DNA of 64,000 nt, taken from the NCBI GenBank assembly GCA_945861635.1, contig CAMAWH010000017.1, forward strand, positions 1-64,000, given 5' to 3'. Below, piece by piece: positions 8,260-15,829 of the stretch. The first letter of the stretch is position 1. Every line of letters starts with the position of its first letter. A program made the position numbers and the translations under genes. Source of the DNA: Klebsiella pneumoniae. GTDB lineage: Bacteria; Myxococcota_A; UBA796; SXON01. The notes beneath the pieces were generated by a model that was not told where the DNA came from, did no database searches, and saw only the letters and a program-made list of their open reading frames with translations.

Positions 8260-10777
8260 GAGTACCCTCCAGATTGATGGCTGTGATGTGCGCTTTGAAC
8301 GCTTTCGCCGCGGCGACCGGCCTGAAGCGAATCACGCGCACACGACTCGGCGATGCGTGGAAGTAGTTGTCATCGGGCGCGTAGCCCGGACTGGACAGCG
8401 AAATCGCCTGCACGAACGTGGTCGCGTGCAGGGAAACCATCACGTCCTCCCCGTCCAACTCGGCCGTGGCCGTCAGGTTGGCGGCGGGCTGAACCGGCAG
8501 GGTGTGTCCGAGCGGGAAGTAGGCATCTTCGTGGATCAGCCCGCCAGTTTCGCTGGACACCAGCCGGGCGACGACCACGTCGTGGCGCGGCGGGCCAAAA
8601 CGATAGGAACAGGTGAGGTCCGAGAACGTCGGGAAGAAGGAGTCCGCGGGAAACACGCAGCTTGCACGCGGGGACACGCGCACCGGAAGCCGGCCCTCCG
8701 CCACTATCGGCCGGCCCGACTTCCACAATTCAACCTCCAGGCTGGCATCGAGTGGCTCGCCAGTTTCGTTGACGATGGTCAGATCCAACCCGTCGAGCCC
8801 CTCATCCGTAATGAGCACGGCCCGCCGCGCCCACGCGCGCCTCAGATACCAGTACGCGGACTTGGGTCGGCCTGTGCTATCGAGTATGCCCCAGCCCGCG
8901 CCGGGGCGAAGATCCTTGAGGAACCACACCAAACCGCCGCCACAGCCGCTATCCGGCCGACGCCATTCGGCGAAGACCCGCAACATCAGTTCTCCGCTCA
9001 CCACGCGCGAAAGTGCGTAGTACCGCTCTAGATCGGTGCTCCGGAGCGTCACGGCGTCCGCACCGAACATCGTCGTAAGGTAATGATCACGAACGTCGTC
9101 GAAATCCCAGCCAGCTCCAGCATCTCGGGGCACCGCGGCCTTCCATACCGGGTGGTGCGGCGGGGGCGTGACGCCGCCGAGCATCCGCTCCATCGTCTCC
9201 GCGTCGGGAACGTTTGCGAGTCCCAAGCACTCGGGCGTAAATTTGACCCGTGCTCGCCGAACATCGGTGAGCGGGCGTCGGTACGCACCAACGCCGTAAT
9301 AGTGCGTCAGTCCGGCGGCCGTGTGAAAGGGAAGCAACCCCTCACACGGCGTGGAGGGGAAGTAGGGGATGCCGGGGTGGTGGCGCTCACACCACGCCGG
9401 GAGCGTGGTGCTGAAGAACGGTTGGATCCACTCTGCCTGCGGAATACCGACCATGGCGGCTTGCTGCTGGACCTCACTGCTACCACAGTAAACGGCAACG
9501 CACGCGCGTTTCTGGAGGCGATTCAGCTGGGCCGTGACCTCGGCCTCGACGTCACCCAGGAAGGCCGCATCTTCAAACGGGTAGTCCATGTTGGCGAACA
9601 TGAAGTCTTGCCAGACGAGGATCCCAAGCGTATCGCAGGTCCGATAGACGTCTTCTGCGGCGTAGGTCATGGTGCCGCCCACCCGGATCATGTTGACGCC
9701 GGCGGCCCGCGCCAGACGGAGGGTTTCGGTGCGTTGCTCCAGGCTTCCATCGAGCGCGCGAATGTCGTCCACCGTCCAGCAGGCTCCCCGACAAAACACC
9801 GGCACGCCGTTCACGAGCAGTTGCACATTGCCGTCGGCACGATCGACGCCGACGGAGCGGAAGCCGACGCGGCCGAAGTCAATCACGTGCTGCCGGCCGG
9901 GCAGTGCGAGCGTCACCGTGCACGCCTCAAGATGGGGTTCGCCATGGGTGTGGGGCCACCAAAGCGGCACGTCGGGGAGAAGGAAGGTACCGGCAAGAAG
10001 CGTGGCGCCATCGCGCTGTTCGAGGGTCAGCCGCAGCGAGAGTGTGCCGACGTTCACAGTGGCGGACGTCGGGGCCGGAGTGCCATCGGCGAACTCCGCA
10101 AAACAGCGGACCCGCGCAACGCCATCCACCGCGTCCGCAATCAGGTGCACCGACGATTCCTCGACAGCGGGTACGCGCTCGAGCGTAATCTCGCGCCAGG
10201 GACCGATCGGCGCCAATCTCGGGCTCCAACCCGGAATATGCCCGAGTAGCGAGGTGCGCACCCACCGCAGGTTCTGATGATCGAGGAGACCGGCCTTCCA
10301 GCGCGGGCGCGGCTGCTTCCGCGAAAGCTCTGCGCGCAACGAACGGAAGACAACCACGATCTCGTTTTCCCCAGGGCCGAGATCGATGTTCACGAGGTGC
10401 TCCCGGAACATGTTGCGGGATGTGAGGATCGACACGCCGTTCAGCCACACCTCCGCCAGCGTGGCGAGCCCCGCGAAGCGCAGTCGATAGCGCGCGGAAT
10501 CGGCGCCCACTTCCGCCGCAAACGTGCACCGGTACCACCAGTCCACGCTCTCCAAATCGTCGGGAGCGTCCAGCGTCGTCGTTAGGCTCGCGGCTACCGT
10601 TCCTGGCACCAGCGCCGGACGCCACGTCAGGTTCTTCCAGGGTAGATTGACCGGCGCAGGACACTGGCCCGGCGGGGTCGCGGCGAGCACCCATCCGTGG
10701 CTCAGATCGGCGGCGAGGTCAGCCAAAGCGGCGCACCAACTCGCCCGTGCCTTCCTGCCAAAGCGCGGCCATGCCAT
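8243..10777 (-). CDS. Glycoside hydrolase family 2 protein (beta-mannosidase-like)
   Basis: A GH2-type protein of up to 844 residues. The N-terminal jelly-roll sugar-binding domain is visible (WWYRCTF, RYRLRFAGLATLAEVWLNG, GENEIVVVF). An immunoglobulin-like domain follows, then the TIM barrel with NMIRVGGTMTYAAEDVYRTCDTLGILVWQDFMFAN and CVAVYCGSSEV, whose NEP/SSE acid-base position reads SSEV. There is no signal peptide, so a cytoplasmic enzyme is likely, unlike secreted mannosidases. The ATG at 10777 lies 59 bp inside the DUF1839 gene. A TTG at 10726, overlapping that gene's stop, is a reasonable alternative start. It is last in the carrier-protein operon, implying that the operon product carries a sugar. 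Confidence 0.85.
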   Translation of the reverse strand: MAWPRFGRKARASWCAALADLAADLSHGWVLAATPPGQCPAPVNLPWKNLTWRPALVPGTVAASLTTTLDAPDDLESVDWWYRCTFAAEVGADSARYRLRFAGLATLAEVWLNGVSILTSRNMFREHLVNIDLGPGENEIVVVFRSLRAELSRKQPRPRWKAGLLDHQNLRWVRTSLLGHIPGWSPRLAPIGPWREITLERVPAVEESSVHLIADAVDGVARVRCFAEFADGTPAPTSATVNVGTLSLRLTLEQRDGATLLAGTFLLPDVPLWWPHTHGEPHLEACTVTLALPGRQHVIDFGRVGFRSVGVDRADGNVQLLVNGVPVFCRGACWTVDDIRALDGSLEQRTETLRLARAAGVNMIRVGGTMTYAAEDVYRTCDTLGILVWQDFMFANMDYPFEDAAFLGDVEAEVTAQLNRLQKRACVAVYCGSSEVQQQAAMVGIPQAEWIQPFFSTTLPAWCERHHPGIPYFPSTPCEGLLPFHTAAGLTHYYGVGAYRRPLTDVRRARVKFTPECLGLANVPDAETMERMLGGVTPPPHHPVWKAAVPRDAGAGWDFDDVRDHYLTTMFGADAVTLRSTDLERYYALSRVVSGELMLRVFAEWRRPDSGCGGGLVWFLKDLRPGAGWGILDSTGRPKSAYWYLRRAWARRAVLITDEGLDGLDLTIVNETGEPLDASLEVELWKSGRPIVAEGRLPVRVSPRASCVFPADSFFPTFSDLTCSYRFGPPRHDVVVARLVSSETGGLIHEDAYFPLGHTLPVQPAANLTATAELDGEDVMVSLHATTFVQAISLSSPGYAPDDNYFHASPSRVRVIRFRPVAAAKAFKAHITAINLEGTLTVRT

Positions 10778-11693
10778 CCAACGGGGAGAGGTCCAACGGC
10801 CGTTTCCGCATCATCGAACGCGCGAGTTGGAATTGAAAGGCCTTCGTGGAGGTTGAGATTTGGTCGAACGCACCTGTTGCACGATCCAGATCGCCTACGC
10901 CCTGCTCCGAGAGCCACCGTAGGTACGTTCCGGCGAGCTCGAAGCACGCACCGTATTGGCGCAGCGTGGCAAACGAATACGCGTGGAACACCTCAATGTC
11001 GGCGCCCAACAACCAATCGACGTCCCGCTCAAACTTCGCCTTGAATGGGAGAAAGGGATTGACGGTGGGAATTCGGCGCACGTGTTTGCGAAGGATCGCC
11101 ACCGATCCTTCCACCAGCGCGCCGCCCCGGAGCGCTGCCGCGCGCGGCACTGCCTTCACGAACTCGATGTAGGGCGGCAGCATGCGGTCGTGCACCAGCC
11201 CTTCGACCTGGAAGACATCGAGGAAGTCCTGACCGCCGAGGTGGTGGTAGCCCTGATTGTGGAAGTACCCCATGTGGCATGCGGCACGATCGATCGCATT
11301 GACGGCAACAGTGGACTTGACGTGCGCCAACTTATACGCAGTGCCGACGGTGTCGGGCAGAAAGTACGAGTCCAATTCGACCAGGACCGGCCGCCCCGCC
11401 CCGACCTGCTCCTCGACATGCTCGACCAAGGGCCGCCATGGCGCCAACTCGTGGATCCCGAGGGCATAGAGTTCCAGCACATCGTCATGGGGAAACTTGA
11501 AGAACGTCCATTGATCCACGTCGAAGTCAATCGTGATTGTGAACGGCAGTGCGGCACGAGGCTCGAACCCCAAGCCGTGCAACAATTCGACGATGATGTC
11601 GGAGTAGCAGTTCGTCTCCGCCCATGTCCGATTTTCGCCGTGGATCATATGGCGCCGATAGGTGGCAGGATCGAGCGAAACAATCTGCGGCAT
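10719..11693 (-). CDS. DUF1839 family protein, possible carrier-protein-dependent acyltransferase
   Basis: A 324-residue protein matching DUF1839: RTWAETNCYSDIIVELLHGLG, FTITIDFDVDQWTFFKFP, VLVELDSYFLPDT, AYKLAHVKSTVAVNAID and GYFHNQGYHHL. DUF1839 is commonly found beside amino acid:[carrier protein] ligases, as here. The order of elements (an early conserved Cys, then a GRPVLVELD strand, a conserved His and a VAVN strand) recalls the papain-like N-terminal domain of BtrH, which moves an acyl group from a carrier protein to an aminoglycoside. This suggests it is the transferase that releases the aminoacyl group. That is inference from pattern, not an established function. It starts 6 bp after the ligase stop. 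Confidence 0.85.
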   Translation of the reverse strand: MPQIVSLDPATYRRHMIHGENRTWAETNCYSDIIVELLHGLGFEPRAALPFTITIDFDVDQWTFFKFPHDDVLELYALGIHELAPWRPLVEHVEEQVGAGRPVLVELDSYFLPDTVGTAYKLAHVKSTVAVNAIDRAACHMGYFHNQGYHHLGGQDFLDVFQVEGLVHDRMLPPYIEFVKAVPRAAALRGGALVEGSVAILRKHVRRIPTVNPFLPFKAKFERDVDWLLGADIEVFHAYSFATLRQYGACFELAGTYLRWLSEQGVGDLDRATGAFDQISTSTKAFQFQLARSMMRKRPLDLSPLDGMAALWQEGTGELVRRFG

Positions 11694-11699
11694 GCGCCC

Positions 11700-12629
11700 T
11701 CAGTGTCCGTCGAGATCGAGGGTTTCACGAACCGAAGCCGGCCACGCCTCGACGCGCAGACCGTGGGTCTTGAACAGTGCGAGCGCGATGCGCTCCAGGC
11801 CAAACCCGATACAGGCGGTGTGCGCCGGCTTCCCGTCGGGAGTGTGGATGTCGAACGCGTGTCCGAAATAATCGAGGTGATAGTTGCAGGAACTGATCGC
11901 GGTGGGGCGCTCCGTCGAACAGATCGGCACCACCAATTCGTACTTCAGCACCTGCTCGCGTTGGGTGGCCTTGGCAAGGCGCCCACCGCGACCGAAGAAG
12001 GGATCGTTCGCGACAACCGCTTGCACCGGCAATCCGACGGCTTCCAGCATCGCCTTCCCACGTTCGAGCCACGCATCTCGGTGAGCGAGCGCCTGATCCG
12101 CGGACCCGATGCGAACGTATTCTCGCTGGCGGAAGATCTGCATCCGGGCTGGATCATCCGACGGCTCATGGCGAAAGACCCACGAGATGAGGTCCACCGT
12201 CCGCCCGGCCTCGGAAACGGTACCGGTGGCCGTGGGGTACAGCGGGTAGCAGGCGGCCGGGATCAGCATCACGTCACTTGCGGCGAGATCGCGCGTCCAA
12301 TCTTCTCCCTCCGTAAACTTCCGCACCAGCTCCTTGTGCTCCGGCTCCCGGCCCATGAATGCGTGAACAGAACCCATCAAATCTGGGAAGTTATGAATAT
12401 GGTTGATGCGAGTGTAATGCGCGCGGTTGAAGATCGGCGGGAAGTGCATCACTTCCGGAGCAAGATGCCGCCCCATCCGCGTGACGTACCGTTCAAACTG
12501 CGCAATCACGCTCTCGAACGTACCGCTGCGCCCGAAAACGCCGCGTACGCCCGATGGAATGAGCAGGCCTGCGGCGGTGAGTTCGGCCAGATAGTCACGA
12601 TAGCTTTCGAAGTCATCGGTGCCGCACAT
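11700..12629 (-). CDS. Amino acid:[carrier protein] ligase (class II seryl-tRNA synthetase-like)
   Basis: A 309-residue protein with only the class II synthetase core and no tRNA-binding coiled coil. Motif 2 is FRHE (Arg153) and motif 3 GFGLERIALALF (Arg280). Cys127 (PAACYPLY), Glu170 (RQREYVRIG) and Cys248 (AISSCNYHLDYFG) fit the Cys/Glu/Cys zinc site described for the Bradyrhizobium enzymes, which activate glycine or alanine with ATP and load it on a carrier protein's phosphopantetheine. The ATG at 12629 is preferred over the more upstream ATG at 12713: a GAGAGG ribosome site precedes it, and the longer start would overlap the upstream gene by 80 bp. The carrier protein is two genes upstream. 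Confidence 0.9.
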   Translation of the reverse strand: MCGTDDFESYRDYLAELTAAGLLIPSGVRGVFGRSGTFESVIAQFERYVTRMGRHLAPEVMHFPPIFNRAHYTRINHIHNFPDLMGSVHAFMGREPEHKELVRKFTEGEDWTRDLAASDVMLIPAACYPLYPTATGTVSEAGRTVDLISWVFRHEPSDDPARMQIFRQREYVRIGSADQALAHRDAWLERGKAMLEAVGLPVQAVVANDPFFGRGGRLAKATQREQVLKYELVVPICSTERPTAISSCNYHLDYFGHAFDIHTPDGKPAHTACIGFGLERIALALFKTHGLRVEAWPASVRETLDLDGH

Positions 12630-12633
12630 CGGC

Positions 12634-13791
12634 CTACCTCTCCCGCAAGACGATCTGCATCGTGGAGCTTTGCCCGAGAATGCGGTCGTTATTGACCATG
12701 AGCGCCGCCCCATAGGCGTCCCGCAGTTGCCGGCCCAAGGAGTGGCTGGAATCGTTGCGGTAGCCAGAAATGCCGCAAATCAGCATCGCCCCGCTCACGA
12801 CGTCGATGATCAACTGCGAGGAGGTGACCTTCAGATTGTTCACCCGAATGGAAAACGGGAAATTCGAGGTGAACACCGCGTCATCGCCATCGTCGAGGAG
12901 CTGCTGGTATTCGCCGACCGTCGCGAGCACGCCCGCGCGCATCGAGAACAGGATGGTGTCCACCTCGGCGAGGCGGAGGGCTGAAGGCGGCAATGTACCT
13001 GGCGTCTTTCGTGCTTCGGCCCGCACGAACGCGCGCGCCTTGCTGACGGCGTCCGACGCGATGCCGAGCCACAGGGAACTCCATACGCTGTGCGAGAACG
13101 GATGCATCGTCTTTGCGTGGATGTCGGCGTACGGAACCGGGAGTATCTGCTCCGAGCGGCCCGTCGAATTCAGCCGAAAGCCGGCGCTGCACGTGCCACG
13201 GAAGCCCAGCGTATTCCAGTCCGACAGGGGCTCCAGTGTCGTGTCTTCCTTCTTCACAAGGACGTGCACCTGATCGCCCGGACCCGCATCCGGCGACTTC
13301 CTGCACGTGACGAGGATTGCGTCCGCAGCCACGCCGTACGAGATCACGGGCGCCTGCTTTTCCAGCGTGAACATGCCGTCGGTTACGATGACCGCCGTAC
13401 GACTCGTCCTCACGTCTCCGCCAATTCCCAGTTCCGTCGTGGCCGATGCCAGCAGGAATTGTTTCGCGACCAATTCGCGCGCGTAGGCCCGGAAATAGTC
13501 GGAGCCGAGCGCGTGATGGACGATGCAACCGATCTGAATTTGGTGCATTGCGAAAATCATGGCGGTTGAACCGCAATAGTGCGCGAGGGCTTCACAGATC
13601 CGCGTGAGATCCGTGATGCTCAACCCCATGCCGCCGTACGCCAAAGGGACGTAGCAGCTCAGCAATCGTTCCGCTTTCAACGCGTTGAATGCTTCAACGG
13701 GAAACCGCGCATCCCGATCGACGGCGTCGGCGTGCGGGGCAATGGACTCGCGCCCGATGGCGTGCACGCGCTCAAGAATCGACGGATTCAT
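12634..13791 (-). CDS. Acyl-CoA-dehydrogenase-family flavoprotein of the carrier-protein operon
   Basis: A 385-residue protein with the family layout: an N-terminal helical domain (FPVEAFNALKAERLLSCYVPLAYGGMGLS), a middle beta domain (ASATTELGIGGDVRTSRTAV, WNTLGFRGTCSAGF) and a C-terminal helical domain ending in CGISGYRNDSSHSLGRQLRDAYGA. The catalytic Glu of acyl-CoA dehydrogenases, normally in a YEGTS segment right after this point, is replaced by a segment reading LMVNNDRILGQSS. The chemistry may therefore be different, for instance amine oxidation of a carrier-bound aminoacyl group. It overlaps the carrier protein stop by 4 bp and lies 4 bp before the ligase start. The likely substrate is aminoacyl-carrier protein (inference). 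Confidence 0.87.
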   Translation of the reverse strand: MNPSILERVHAIGRESIAPHADAVDRDARFPVEAFNALKAERLLSCYVPLAYGGMGLSITDLTRICEALAHYCGSTAMIFAMHQIQIGCIVHHALGSDYFRAYARELVAKQFLLASATTELGIGGDVRTSRTAVIVTDGMFTLEKQAPVISYGVAADAILVTCRKSPDAGPGDQVHVLVKKEDTTLEPLSDWNTLGFRGTCSAGFRLNSTGRSEQILPVPYADIHAKTMHPFSHSVWSSLWLGIASDAVSKARAFVRAEARKTPGTLPPSALRLAEVDTILFSMRAGVLATVGEYQQLLDDGDDAVFTSNFPFSIRVNNLKVTSSQLIIDVVSGAMLICGISGYRNDSSHSLGRQLRDAYGAALMVNNDRILGQSSTMQIVLRER

Positions 13792-14033
13792 GCGGCGGCC
13801 TTGAGTTCCTGGATCGCTTCGGCGATGGATTGCAAGCTCTCGAACGTCTTTCGACCGAGCATGCGATCGGGGAATTCGACGTCAAAGGCGTCTTCCAACG
13901 CCAGCATCAAGTGAACGGTGGTCAGCGAGGAGAGGCCCGCCGCGTACAGATCGCTCGTCGGCGTGAGATCCGCCGCGCTTGCCGCCAACCGGCCGTGACG
14001 GACAACGATGTCGCGGATTTGATCGATGGGCAC
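13788..14033 (-). CDS. Acyl/aminoacyl carrier protein
   Basis: An 81-residue stand-alone carrier protein. The motif DLYAAGLSSLTTVHLML places the phosphopantetheine-accepting Ser at residue 36, with Ser35 in place of the usual Asp of the DSL motif. A TTG at 14045 would add four residues, but a GGAGG ribosome site lies inside that extension, five bases before the GTG at 14033, so GTG is chosen. The amino acid:[carrier protein] ligase downstream probably loads it. No phosphopantetheinyl transferase is in the window. It sits between the double hydrolase and the flavoprotein, overlapping the latter by 4 bp. Confidence 0.9.
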   Translation of the reverse strand: MPIDQIRDIVVRHGRLAASAADLTPTSDLYAAGLSSLTTVHLMLALEDAFDVEFPDRMLGRKTFESLQSIAEAIQELKAAA

Positions 14034-14056
14034 GGAAGCCTCCAAATGGTTTCAGT

Positions 14057-15829
14057 TCAACCGGCACCGAGGATCGGACTTTCGGTGCCAATAATCAACT
14101 CGATCACGCGGGAATGGGCCCACACGGGCCGAATCGTGTGGTCCACACCGCGAAGAATCGTCAGCTGCGGGCGGGTATCCGGCGTAACGTGTGCATCGAG
14201 ATACGCGATGCTGGGATCGCCCTCACTGGCGACAAGATGGAGGTGCGTGCCGCGCGCCATTACCGCCGCGAGCAGCGCGGCCACCGCATCGGGAGGGGGT
14301 TGCCCGGCCAACTGCGCCACCGTGGCCCGTACCGTCAACTGCGCCTTGCTCACGACGGCCCGCGCGAGCGCAACCGCGTCAATCCGCCCGGTCATCAGGC
14401 GGCGCCAGCGACGGGCGTCGAACAGCGAGCCGCGAATGTGACTTGTCATTCCGCTGGCCCGCGCATCGTCATTCCAGACCCACGCGAGTCCGTTGAACAG
14501 CAGGGCGCGGCGGACGTCGCGACGCGCGGACACCTGCGCCCCCATGAACGCGCCGGAGCAAAGCCCTACAACGTCGATGGCACCTGCCTCCTGCGCGCGT
14601 GCCCACTCCCACGCTACTAACGCATCGTCGATGGACGACTCGCTGTACATCGCCTCCAGATCGGCGTGGGGGATCGACGCCCCGTCGCTATCTCCCACGT
14701 CGCGCACGTCGAAGCGGAGGGAGGGGCGGCCGGCCGCAGCGAGGGCGCGTGCTGCCCGCGTCCACAAGCGATTGGGTCCACTACGCCGGATTCCGCCCGC
14801 GTTGAAGAACACGGTCCAAACCGCGCCCGGTGTTGCACCCCCCGGCGGCTCGCAGACAATCCCGCCGAGTTCGCCCGCACCGCCCCGCTCTACCCACGGC
14901 CGCTCCGTTACGCCGTCGGGAAGGAAGAGCGTTGGCTGTCCACCTGGAGCGGCGGTGTGAGCGGGGATGTCAGCGGGGCCGGCCGCGGTAGCCGGTGCGG
15001 AAGCGAACCACGCAGTAATCGTTTCTTCGACGCCCGGATCCAACTTTGCCTGGTAGGGGTTTTCGAGCAGATCCCCGAGCCCGGCCGCCGGAGAAACTCT
15101 CACCACGGCGCCACCGCCCGTCAGTACGTCGATGAGGGGAGCGGGCGATGCAGAACCTTCCCGTTCAAGGAGGAGTACCCGACGAATCGCCGTGGCGCCG
15201 GTCAGCTCCGCCACCAGCCCCGTACACACGTCCGCGGCGCGGGCGGCCGCCAGGTCTACGGCGACAAGCTGCTCCAGGGCCGCGACGGTAGCGGCGGAGT
15301 AGACGAATCCGCCTGCCTCGACACCTCCGGTCGGGAGCGCCACGCGATCGGCCGGGGGGTCTCCATACGCGCGCGCAGCCATCTTGTGAAACGCGCGCTC
15401 CTCCCGCAGGTACGCCTTGCCGCCCGCAGGGAGGGCCCAGAGCACGACGTCGTCACTTCCGCCCGCGGCGAGCGCGATCAACCCCCCGGCGCGTAGTCCG
15501 ATTGTGCCAACGCGCCGAAATCCGCGCGCGCGAAGGGACGCCGACGCGGCCTGAACCACGCCAACGCACCGGGCGACGACATCCCCCTCCTCTCCCGTTT
15601 GGGGCCCGTCTCCGAGCATCGGCCAATCGAGGCGCAGGACGACGTGCCCCGCCGAAGCCAGCGCGTCTGCCAAAACGCGCAGCGGCCGGTACGCGCACGT
15701 GTCTTCGTAGCCCATGGGGGGAAGCAACAGAATGGCCGTGGCCCGACCGCGCCCATCGCGGGGGCGGTGCTCCACGACGAAGGTTCCACCAAGGTAGTAG
15801 CGCGCCCGCGCTATCGATTTCGCCCCCAT
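14057..15829 (-). CDS. Double alpha/beta hydrolase (fusion resembling the two exosortase-A-associated hydrolases)
   Basis: The 590 residues hold two alpha/beta hydrolase domains. The first (about 20-275) has LLPPMGYEDTCAYRPL, LRLDWPMLGDG and a nucleophile elbow reading GLRAGG, with Arg where Ser is expected. The second (about 290-585) has FFNAGGIRRSGPNRLW, RFDVRDVGDSDG and the elbow GLCSGA, with Cys at the nucleophile position, then RGVDHTIRP with a candidate catalytic His. GLR and GLC elbows are what I recall for hydrolases 2 and 1 of exosortase-A exopolysaccharide loci, usually separate genes. The second domain may be a thioesterase or transferase for the carrier-bound product, the first a non-catalytic partner. 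The start directly abuts the upstream gene's stop. Confidence 0.8.
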   Translation of the reverse strand: MGAKSIARARYYLGGTFVVEHRPRDGRGRATAILLLPPMGYEDTCAYRPLRVLADALASAGHVVLRLDWPMLGDGPQTGEEGDVVARCVGVVQAASASLRARGFRRVGTIGLRAGGLIALAAGGSDDVVLWALPAGGKAYLREERAFHKMAARAYGDPPADRVALPTGGVEAGGFVYSAATVAALEQLVAVDLAAARAADVCTGLVAELTGATAIRRVLLLEREGSASPAPLIDVLTGGGAVVRVSPAAGLGDLLENPYQAKLDPGVEETITAWFASAPATAAGPADIPAHTAAPGGQPTLFLPDGVTERPWVERGGAGELGGIVCEPPGGATPGAVWTVFFNAGGIRRSGPNRLWTRAARALAAAGRPSLRFDVRDVGDSDGASIPHADLEAMYSESSIDDALVAWEWARAQEAGAIDVVGLCSGAFMGAQVSARRDVRRALLFNGLAWVWNDDARASGMTSHIRGSLFDARRWRRLMTGRIDAVALARAVVSKAQLTVRATVAQLAGQPPPDAVAALLAAVMARGTHLHLVASEGDPSIAYLDAHVTPDTRPQLTILRGVDHTIRPVWAHSRVIELIIGTESPILGAG

